The notes beneath the pieces are model-generated. The model was not told the DNA's origin, did not search any database, and saw nothing but the letters and a program-made list of their open reading frames with translations. Both the position numbers and the translations under genes were made by a program. Source: DATGIQ01 sp035295665 (lineage in GTDB: Bacteria > Planctomycetota > Planctomycetia > Gemmatales > Gemmataceae). From it: a stretch of DNA of 30,303 nucleotides. Where the stretch lies: positions 1 to 30,303 of the forward strand of contig DATGIQ010000101.1 in the NCBI GenBank assembly GCA_035295665.1, in the 5' to 3' direction. Below are positions 22,892-29,316 of the stretch, in pieces (positions within the stretch are counted from its first letter, which is position 1; each line of letters starts with the position of its first letter).

Positions 22892-22920
22892 AATCTAAAC
22901 CTGGATGAAACCCCCGTCAA
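22892..22920 (-). promoter_or_regulatory. Sigma-70-type promoter for the deacetylase-RyR-cyclase genes
   Basis: On the minus strand TTGACG (22920-22915) and TAGATT (22897-22892) are separated by 17 bases. RNA would start about 14 bases before the deacetylase ATG at 22871. No comparable internal promoter was noticed before the RyR or cyclase genes. Confidence 0.5.
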
Positions 22921-22999
22921 GCGCCGGTCAATGGCCAGCGCAACGGTTCAATCATACAGTGGTAGTAAACAGTTTGCCCTCGATCATCTTACACGATAG

Positions 23000-25006
23000 A
23001 TGCCCATGACTCTGGCCGCCAATCCACGTTCCCTTGTCTTCTACATGGCTTATCCGGGCCCCGGCAACCTCGATGGGGCGTCGCGGAGCCTGATCGATTC
23101 CCAATACGTTCTGGGCGCGCTGGAAACGGTCCTGGACGATGACGCCTTCGAAATTTTGGAGCTCACCTCGCTCAAATCGAAGAAACTTCGCCGTCAGGTG
23201 GCGGAAGCCGTCCGCGGCAATGGCAAACGGATTGCCTTCCATTGTGAGCCGGTGCAATGGGTGAACGAGGAAAATCTCATCGACCCGGCCGACCTGTCCT
23301 CTCCGAGCGAAATCCATCGCCGCCGAGCAGTGGATCGGATCCTTCGGTTGTTCGATGAGGCGGCCGGATACGAGGCCGATCAAGTGTTCGTGGCCAGCGG
23401 CCGAAATCCGGCTTCCGGCCAACCCTACGACGCGCACAGTGACCGCGTCCAGCAGCAAGCTTTGATCGCCTTGGCGATGTCCTTGCGGACGCTGGCGGCA
23501 GAAGCCCGGAGCCGAAAGCTTCGTCTGGCTCTCAGCATGTGCGATGCCGGCTCTTCCGAACCGGGGCTGTATCGTCATGCCCTGATCGGCCCTGCCTCCC
23601 GAGCCCTGGCCCTGATGGAATCGCTCGCCACCGAAGGAATTGACAACCTGGGACTGGCGCTCGATCTCGGACGTCTCTGCTTGAACGGTGAGGGACCGGA
23701 GGTCGTGGCCGCTCTCACCCCGTACCTGGAATGGGTCCACGTCAGCAATTGTGTACCCAGCCTCGGAGACATCCACCCGCGTTTCCAGGCGCCCGGCAGC
23801 CGAATCGGTTCCGAGCAGCTGAGCGACTTCATGCGTGCCCTGGCCGAAGTGGACTATTCCGGTCCGCTCGGGATCGCGGTCCGGCCGAGCGGCAGCGAAG
23901 TTTCGGAGCGTGTGGTGCGAGTGGCCCTCAGTCTGCTCAATGAGGCCGCCGATACGATTGCCGTGGCGTATGCCTTGCCGCTCGGTTTTTCTTACCGCAG
24001 CCGCGATTTCTTTACAGAAGAGACGTTCGCGGAAATCACCGAGCTGCGCGTACAGCAGCCCAACCTGGCCCGCGAGGAGCTGGCCAAGCGCAGGCGGCGG
24101 GAAGTGCTGGCGCCCGATGGCCGTCTTGTCGTCCTTGCCGCCGACCATCCGGCCCGCAGCGTGACCCGCGTCGGCGATCGCCCCACGGCCATGGGGCACC
24201 GACTCGATTATTTGGGCCGCATCCTCCGCGTGTTGGTAGCCAGCCGGCTCGACGGTTTGATGGCTACGAGCGATCTGATCGATGAGGTTGTGCTGGCCAA
24301 TTACCTGCTCAAGAAACGGGGCGGACCCGATTTCCTGGAATCCAAGGTTCTCCTGGGCAGCATGAACCGGACCGGCTTGGCTGGCACGGAACATGAGATG
24401 ATGGATCGGACTTCCAGCTACATGACCGGCAAGCGGATCAAGGAAATGCACCTGGACGGTGCCAAGCTCTTGTGGCGTTGGGTTCCCAGCGGCGAGAAAA
24501 ATGACCGCTATGCCCTGGAAACTCTGGAGCGCGTGGCCAAGGCGGTCGAAGAGCTGGCCGAGCTGAATCTGCCGGCCTTTGTGGAACCGATACCGGTCAA
24601 GAAAACGGAGACCGGCTACAAAACGGACCTGACCACCGACAACATCATCCGGGCCGTCGGCATCGCCAGTGCCTTGGGCTACTACACCGGGCATGTTTGG
24701 CTGAAGATTCCTTACTGTGATGATTTTGCCCGGGTCGCTAAAGCAAGTTCATTTCCCATCCTTCTGTTGGGTGGAGAGTCCACCGGTAAACCGAGCGGCA
24801 CCATCGAAGATTTTGTCCGCGGCATGGGTGCCGGGCCGAATATCCGCGGCGCGCTTGTTGGCCGCAATGTTCTTTTCTGTGGCGACGACGATCCAGCCGC
24901 GGTCGCAGAGGCCATCTACCGGGTGGTGCACGAGCGGTCCAGCGCCATCGAAGCGATGCAACATGGACGCAAGATCCGCGGCACGCTGATGGAAGTCTTC
25001 GGTTAG
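23000..25006 (+). CDS. Two-domain fusion: sugar-phosphate isomerase/epimerase-like and Cgl0159/aldolase-like barrels
   Basis: A 668-residue protein. Residues about 10-315 resemble the AP-endonuclease-2/xylose-isomerase TIM barrel of sugar-phosphate isomerases and epimerases (FYMAYPGPGNLDG, RIAFHCEPVQW, LGLALDLGRLCLNGEGPEVV, WVHVSNC). Residues about 365-668 resemble the Cgl0159-type (beta/alpha)8 domain related to class I and DeoC-like aldolases (GRLVVLAADHPARSVTRVGD, DGLMATSDLIDEV, VLLGSMNRTGL, FPILLLGGEST). Cgl0159-like proteins occur in inositol or sugar catabolic clusters. The fusion suggests two successive steps, isomerisation then cleavage or dehydration, of one sugar-derived substrate, but no pathway partner lies beside it. 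ATG 23000 and ATG 23006 are both possible, and neither has a clear ribosome site. Confidence 0.75.
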   Translation: MPMTLAANPRSLVFYMAYPGPGNLDGASRSLIDSQYVLGALETVLDDDAFEILELTSLKSKKLRRQVAEAVRGNGKRIAFHCEPVQWVNEENLIDPADLSSPSEIHRRRAVDRILRLFDEAAGYEADQVFVASGRNPASGQPYDAHSDRVQQQALIALAMSLRTLAAEARSRKLRLALSMCDAGSSEPGLYRHALIGPASRALALMESLATEGIDNLGLALDLGRLCLNGEGPEVVAALTPYLEWVHVSNCVPSLGDIHPRFQAPGSRIGSEQLSDFMRALAEVDYSGPLGIAVRPSGSEVSERVVRVALSLLNEAADTIAVAYALPLGFSYRSRDFFTEETFAEITELRVQQPNLAREELAKRRRREVLAPDGRLVVLAADHPARSVTRVGDRPTAMGHRLDYLGRILRVLVASRLDGLMATSDLIDEVVLANYLLKKRGGPDFLESKVLLGSMNRTGLAGTEHEMMDRTSSYMTGKRIKEMHLDGAKLLWRWVPSGEKNDRYALETLERVAKAVEELAELNLPAFVEPIPVKKTETGYKTDLTTDNIIRAVGIASALGYYTGHVWLKIPYCDDFARVAKASSFPILLLGGESTGKPSGTIEDFVRGMGAGPNIRGALVGRNVLFCGDDDPAAVAEAIYRVVHERSSAIEAMQHGRKIRGTLMEVFG

Positions 25007-25087
25007 GGTGGCTGCTCTGGCCGACTCTCGAACACTTTGCGCCGGCCTGGCTGGATATACATTGCGTGAACAACCCGGAGGATGGGC

Positions 25088-25354
25088 ATGCTCATCCAGA
25101 TTGGCAAATGCGGGAATAGTCTGGCGGTGCGCATTCCGGTCCTCAGCCATCATCCCGACGAAGGTGTCGACCTCCGGCACGCCATTTGCTCTCCATGTTC
25201 GGAGAAGTTTGCATCAGAATACCGAGGCCCGGACCGACGAGAGCCAGGACGAATCCGCCCGGTCCTCCGCGGCAGCAAGTGGATCGAAAATCAAAAGTGT
25301 CTCGCCCAAATGGGAGTACTCCCATGCGTGCTGTTTACTTGCTCATGCTGCTGA
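25088..25354 (+). pseudogene. MazE/AbrB-type antitoxin N-terminal relic
   Basis: ATG 25088, behind a strong GGAGG (25077-25081), opens with MLIQIGKCGNSLAVRIP. This matches the first strand and loop of MazE-type swapped-hairpin antitoxins, where a tryptophan commonly stands in place of the cysteine. After residue 17 the similarity ends abruptly, and the rest of the 88-codon frame is unlike the family and runs into the start of the LapA-domain gene. No toxin gene follows. It looks like a gene cut short by deletion; a very short expressed peptide cannot be excluded. Confidence 0.45.
25311..25324. repeat. 14-bp perfect palindrome over the ribosome site of the LapA-domain gene
   Basis: TGGGAGTACTCCCA is a perfect palindrome that contains the GGGAG ribosome site and touches the ATG at 25324. 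It could be a protein operator, or a small hairpin that hides the ribosome site. Confidence 0.35.
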
Positions 25355-25545
25355 TCGTTCTCGCAGCAGTCGGAATCTTTGCGCTGCAGAATAATGAGGC
25401 CGTGACACTCCGTTATCTCGACCGGAGTATCACCAGTTCCCTCCCGGTGCTCATCGCAGCCGTTTACTTGCTGGGCATGTTGAGTGGCTGGACGGTGGTG
25501 GGGTTTTTGAAGCGTTCACTTCAACGGGTGACGGAGCAGCGCTAG
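25324..25545 (+). CDS. LapA-domain (DUF1049) inner-membrane protein
   Basis: A 73-residue protein with two hydrophobic spans (about 4-22 and 40-63) joined by the family signature ALQNNEAVTLRYLDRSITSS, and a basic cytoplasmic tail KRSLQRVTEQR. This is the LapA/DUF1049 layout; in Escherichia coli LapA works with LapB in control of lipopolysaccharide assembly, but in other phyla the role is undefined. The LapB partner is not adjacent. GGGAG at 25312-25316 is the ribosome site and lies inside a perfect palindrome. A perfect 25-bp inverted repeat follows nine bases after the stop. Confidence 0.8.
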   Translation: MRAVYLLMLLIVLAAVGIFALQNNEAVTLRYLDRSITSSLPVLIAAVYLLGMLSGWTVVGFLKRSLQRVTEQR

Positions 25546-25553
25546 CCGCTGCC

Positions 25554-25604
25554 CACCAGCCTGACGTACCAGCGAAGGGCCTTCGCTGGTACGTCAGGCT
25601 GGTG
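25554..25604. repeat. Perfect 25-bp inverted repeat with one-base centre
   Basis: The left arm (25554-25578, beginning CACCAGCCTGACG) and right arm (25580-25604, ending CGTCAGGCTGGTG) are exact reverse complements with a single G between. It lies between the LapA-domain gene and the oppositely oriented gamma-glutamyltransferase gene. It could be a bidirectional terminator, although no T-run follows, or a dispersed palindromic (REP/MITE-like) element. No second copy was noticed in this window. Confidence 0.8.
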
Positions 25605-25643
25605 AAAGCGACGGATGCTGCGAAGAGAGACTCCACGGTCGGC

Positions 25644-27368
25644 TCAATAGCTCGCCACTTTGCCGCTGATGCGGTGATCCTCCGCACCCCAGTAATGGCC
25701 GGTCTTCGGATCGACGCGAATCGAGTGAGCGTCTCCTTGCCGTGTCCCGTGAATGGTGTGGCCCATTTGCCGCAGGCGTTCCACCGCCGAGGCGTATTCC
25801 CGGGTCCCCTCGAAGCGTGCCACATCGGGAAACCATTGATGGTGCAGCCGGGGAGCATCGACGGCAGCGCGGACGTCCATGTCATAATCCAGTACATTCA
25901 CCAGCACGCACAGGACCGTATTGATAATCGTCCGGCTGCCTGGACTGCCGGTGACCAGGACTACCTTCCCGTTGCGGGCCACAATCGTGGGCGTCTGGGA
26001 GCTGAGCATCCGTTTTCCCGGCGCGATCTGGTTCGCTTCGGTGCCAATCCCGCCCTCGCGATCCGTGACGCCGGGCTGCCAATTGAAATCCATCATCTCA
26101 TCATTGAGCAGGAAACCAGCTCCGCGCACCACCACCCGCGAGCCGTAGCTGCGTTCCAGGGTGTACGTGTTGGCCACGGCCATGCCGTCTTTGTCAATCA
26201 CGGAGAAGTGTGTCGTGCTGTCCCCTTCCCGCGCCAGTGCGATGTCTCGAGCCAGATCCGCGCTGGGGGTGGCTTTGTGCAGGTCAATCCCCCGGGCAAG
26301 AGTGCGCGCGTACTCCTTGCTGGTCAAGTGTGCGGGGATTTTGACGAAGTCCGCGTCGCCGAGATAGCGAGCCCGGTCACAATAGGCCCGGCGCATGACC
26401 TCGATCATCAGATGCAGGGTCTCCGGCGAAAATCGGCCATGCTTGCGCAGCTCGAACTGTTCCAGGATATTGAGCATTTCGACCAGGCAGATTCCGCCGG
26501 AGCTGGGCGGCGGCGGGCCGTAAACATCGTAGCCACGATACGTGCCGTGGATCGGCGCTCGCTCCTTGGCTTGGTAGGCGGTCAGGTCGGCCTTGGTGAT
26601 CAGGCCGCCGCCGGCCTTCATCTCGGCGGCGATTTTGTCGGCGATCGCACCCTGGTAAAAGGCATCGGGGCCGTGCGCGGCGATCAACCGCAGCGTTCCT
26701 GCCAGGTCCTTCTGAATCAACAAGTCTCCGTCTTCCCACTCTTTTTCGCCACCACGTTTGCCATAGACCCGGCGAAGCTCCGGGAAATCCACGGCGCTGC
26801 ACACGATCGCGTTCAGCGAATTGGCCAGCGACTCGCCAAGAATGAAGCCATTTTCGGCCAGATGAATGGCCGGCGCGAGCACATCCTTCCAGGGCAGCTT
26901 GCCGAAGCGGTGATGGGCCAGTGCCAGGCCCCGAACGGTCCCCGGCACACCCACGACCTTATGGCCGTACCAGCTGTCGTTCTTGGAAAACAGCGTTTTG
27001 GTAGCGGCTGCGGGTGCAGTCTCACGATAGTCGAAGACCACCGGCTCGGCCTTGCCGCCGGGGTAAACCACCATGAATCCCCCGCCGCCGATGTTGCCGG
27101 CCTGCGGATAGGTGACGGCCAGGGCAAATGCCGTGGCCACGGCAGCATCGACCGCGTTGCCGCCCTTCTTGAGGATCTCCAATCCTACTTCCGAGCCGGG
27201 AGCGGAGACCGACACAACCATGCCGTGCTCAGCCTCTACGCCCTTGTAGGCGGAGTCGGCACGGATGGTTTGCCGAGGTGGAAGAGCGATCAAGGCCAAG
27301 GCACACGCGGTGAGCAAGGCCAAGCCGGCGAACGAAGCGCGCGAGCGGCAGCAGACGAATGGGGACAT
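25644..27368 (-). CDS. ggt: Gamma-glutamyltransferase, exported
   Basis: A 574-residue precursor, a normal length. Residues 11-31 form a signal peptide. Family motifs run throughout: GGNAVDAAVATAFALAVTYP, GNIGGGGFMVVY, FDYRETAPAAAT, VPGTVRGL and PPPPSSGGICLVEML. The self-cleavage and catalytic nucleophile is Thr385 in GDSTTHFSVIDKDG, and GSPGSRTIINTV holds the serine-containing substrate loop. The enzyme cuts the gamma-glutamyl bond of glutathione and related amides in the periplasm, releasing or transferring glutamate. All catalytic parts are present. No glutathione transport or synthesis gene is next to it. The upstream region has no clear promoter, but an intrinsic terminator on the same strand lies about 175 bases before the start. 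Confidence 0.93.
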   Translation of the reverse strand: MSPFVCCRSRASFAGLALLTACALALIALPPRQTIRADSAYKGVEAEHGMVVSVSAPGSEVGLEILKKGGNAVDAAVATAFALAVTYPQAGNIGGGGFMVVYPGGKAEPVVFDYRETAPAAATKTLFSKNDSWYGHKVVGVPGTVRGLALAHHRFGKLPWKDVLAPAIHLAENGFILGESLANSLNAIVCSAVDFPELRRVYGKRGGEKEWEDGDLLIQKDLAGTLRLIAAHGPDAFYQGAIADKIAAEMKAGGGLITKADLTAYQAKERAPIHGTYRGYDVYGPPPPSSGGICLVEMLNILEQFELRKHGRFSPETLHLMIEVMRRAYCDRARYLGDADFVKIPAHLTSKEYARTLARGIDLHKATPSADLARDIALAREGDSTTHFSVIDKDGMAVANTYTLERSYGSRVVVRGAGFLLNDEMMDFNWQPGVTDREGGIGTEANQIAPGKRMLSSQTPTIVARNGKVVLVTGSPGSRTIINTVLCVLVNVLDYDMDVRAAVDAPRLHHQWFPDVARFEGTREYASAVERLRQMGHTIHGTRQGDAHSIRVDPKTGHYWGAEDHRISGKVASY

Positions 27369-27542
27369 ACGGTTTCCTTGCGTAAATCCAAAGAACCAAG
27401 GGGTGGCGAACAGGCTCCTAGATTACCGATCTTGGCAAGAATTCGCTAGAGGGCATGGGTACTTTGTGAGTGTCATGCCAGATTGGCTCGACCCAGTCCT
27501 TTTCCCGGCCGCGGGTTTTCCATTCATTCCCACGATTTTGGG

Positions 27543-27567
27543 AAAAAAGCGCCACTTCTTGGGCGCT
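27543..27567 (-). terminator. Intrinsic terminator on the minus strand, upstream of ggt
   Basis: Read on the minus strand, AGCGCC and GGCGCT form a perfect six-base GC stem with an eight-base loop, followed directly by TTTTTT. It points towards ggt, about 175 bases before its start, and no intact minus-strand gene lies upstream of it. It may belong to a lost gene or serve as an attenuator in a long ggt leader. The rest of the 27369-27684 gap shows nothing else recognisable. Confidence 0.5.
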
Positions 27568-27684
27568 CGGCTTCCCCAAAAGGCATCTACTTGTGTACGC
27601 CCGTGCCCAGTCGCTGGTTGAGACAGCCGTCGCCGGGAGCGGCACTGGCACTCACCGAAGATCCCATGCTCTGAGAAAGGACTG

Positions 27685-27888
27685 GTGCCCAGGTTACGTT
27701 ACAAGAGAAGCAACGCCCCAAGGCATGGCCGTCGAACTGCTGTACTCCACCTTGAACCCTTGGAGGTGCGCATGGTCCCAATGGGCCAGAGCGTCCTGCC
27801 GGCTGCTGTGGCATCGGGCCTCCCTGCGGGTCTGCCTCTGGCCACAACAGACTTAGCCTGGATTTCCCAGATGACTCGCTTGTTGCGG
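27685..27888 (+). pseudogene. N-terminal fragment of a LEPR-motif surface protein
   Basis: GTG 27685, four bases after GAAAGG, opens a basic N-terminus that leads into RRTAVLHLEPLEVRMVP. This matches the LExLExRxxP start motif of large planctomycete exported proteins. The similarity to a mature protein stops after about 65 residues, and the frame then passes into transposase-like sequence read in another frame. It is best read as the stump of a surface-protein gene truncated by insertion and deletion. The exact breakpoint near 27870-27900 is an estimate. Confidence 0.5.
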
Positions 27889-27896
27889 CATGGCGT

Positions 27897-28198
27897 TTGC
27901 GCCTTTTCCCTGGAAAACCCAGGGTTGCCGACGACTTCCTGTGCAACGCGATGCTGGAGCGGATGATCGCTCCCTGGTTGAAGCGGCCGGTGGGTCGGCC
28001 GTCGCGCAAGCCGAAGGTCTTCTATTACAACTTGCGTTACCGGGCCGGGTCGTGGGAGTGTGCTCGATCAGGGCGAACGTGGTGACGCACGCCAAGTACG
28101 TCACCTTCCAGTGGGCGGAGGTGGCGGTGCCCCGCCAGTTATTCGGGGCGATTCTGGAGCGGATCCGTCGGCTGCGGCTGGCGTGTGCCTCGAGGTGA
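27897..28198 (+). pseudogene. Internally deleted IS1380-family transposase remnant
   Basis: Two adjoining pieces in different frames resemble distant parts of IS1380-type transposases. The first (to 28085) reads ERMIAPWLKRPVGRPSRKPK and VFYYNLRYRAGSWECARS, like the central part before the catalytic region's later half. The second, from about 28068 in another frame, reads VTHAKYVTFQWAEVAVPRQL and FGAILERIRRLRL, like the extreme C-terminus. The intervening segment of the transposase is missing, so an out-of-frame internal deletion joined the two. No terminal inverted repeats were identified. The element is dead. Family recognition is from motif memory. Confidence 0.65.
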
Positions 28199-28389
28199 GG
28201 CTCGCCGCGCAGGACAAAGCCGTCCGAACGTCGCCCCGTGCGTTTGTGGTGCGGGCGGGCGGATTTCGGGCGAGAAGCCAGGGAGAAGAGTCTTCTGCGA
28301 GGGGCTCAGGCCACGATGGGACGACTATCGGCAGCGCTTACTTGGAGAAAGTCGTTGCAGTCGTTCCTACGGGTGGGTAAGCTCACCCT
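28199..28389. other. Short region without a recognisable gene
   Basis: Between the transposase remnant and the FecR-like frame, all frames give only Arg/Gly-rich sequence with no motif. An in-frame TAA at 28378-28380 closes the frame ahead of the FecR-like gene. It is probably debris that includes the lost 5' part of that gene. Confidence 0.4.
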
Positions 28390-29316
28390 TTGAAGTCGCC
28401 GACGAGGATCCGGAAGGCGTTCATCTGGGAAAGATCGGTTGAAGCGGCTCCGGCAGGGAAAACGGGAGATGCTGGAACGGTGATCAAGCTTCCCGGGTCG
28501 GTTGCTGTGCTGATCAATAACAGGAATACGATCTGGGAAAAAGACATCGCCCTTCCCACCAAGACCGGTTCCGCCTTGCTTCCTGGGAAGCTGAGGCTCC
28601 GAGCGGGTGTTGCGGAAATTGCGTTCCACGCCGGCGGGGAAGTCTTGCTGGAAGGACCTGCCGACTTCGATATCAGCGCAGCGGATCAAGGATATCTCCA
28701 CCGAGGCAAACTGACGGCGAAGGTCCCGGGGGGCGATTCTGCCTTGCGCGTCAGCATGCCCGGCGTGGTCGTGACGGACCGGAGCGGCGAATGCGGGCTG
28801 CTGAGGGACGAGCTGGGTCTGACCGAGGTCCATGTCTTCGAAAGCCGGGTTGAGGCCGACACGATCGACAGGCAAGGAAAGCCCTTGCTGGCAACGCCGC
28901 TGGCCGAGAACGCGGCGGCCCGGATCGATGATGCGAAGCAAGCGCTAATGCCTGTGCCCCTCAATGAACAAGCCTTTGCGCCCCTTCGGCCGGAGGCGCA
29001 GGTCAGGGACGCGGCGGTACGCGCGGGCCGGTTTGTCGATCGAAACTTCGGCACCGTTCCCCGCCTGGTGGTCAAGAACAGCATCGCCGACTACACCTGG
29101 CTCGTTCAACAGGCGCTGGCCGGCGACAAAAAGCTCACCCTGCGTATCTTCGCCCCTAATTTCAAGAGGGGCAACAGCGATGTGGAAGATGGCTCTCGAA
29201 AAGGCGAGGCCGAGATGCGGCCGCAATTGCTCATCATGAGTTTTCGAACCGTGGGGATCGGCAAGCCCGCAGGCATGGTTCGTGTTCTCAGCACTCTTGA
29301 AGAGGTCGAAACATGA
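28390..29316 (+). CDS. FecR-like domain protein with CBM96/DNRLRE-like tail, probably N-terminally shortened
   Basis: The core resembles planctomycete FecR-type regulators: LPGKLRLRAGVAEIAFHAGG, then VLLEGPADFDI, GYLHRGKLTAKVP and GLTEVHVFESRVEAD. The tail reads DAAVRAGRFVDRNFGTVPRL then VVKNSIADYT and KLTLRIFAPN, like the start of CBM96/DNRLRE-type beta domains on planctomycete surface proteins. Such FecR proteins normally have an N-terminal cytoplasmic segment and a membrane span before the core; here neither is present and a stop lies 10 bases before the TTG start. No good ribosome site precedes TTG 28390; GTG 28482 is an alternative. With IS debris just upstream, loss of the 5' end is likely, so this may be a pseudogene. 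Its TGA overlaps the ATG of the DUF1559 gene. Confidence 0.6.
   Translation: MKSPTRIRKAFIWERSVEAAPAGKTGDAGTVIKLPGSVAVLINNRNTIWEKDIALPTKTGSALLPGKLRLRAGVAEIAFHAGGEVLLEGPADFDISAADQGYLHRGKLTAKVPGGDSALRVSMPGVVVTDRSGECGLLRDELGLTEVHVFESRVEADTIDRQGKPLLATPLAENAAARIDDAKQALMPVPLNEQAFAPLRPEAQVRDAAVRAGRFVDRNFGTVPRLVVKNSIADYTWLVQQALAGDKKLTLRIFAPNFKRGNSDVEDGSRKGEAEMRPQLLIMSFRTVGIGKPAGMVRVLSTLEEVET

Noticed and set aside
22952..24694. 580-codon open frame on the minus strand
   Set aside because: Antisense to the isomerase/aldolase fusion gene, with no recognisable motif.
25602..27449. 615-codon open frame on the plus strand
   Set aside because: It is the antisense of the well-supported gamma-glutamyltransferase gene; its translation has no domain and is rich in shadow-type residues (His, Gly, Arg, Gln).
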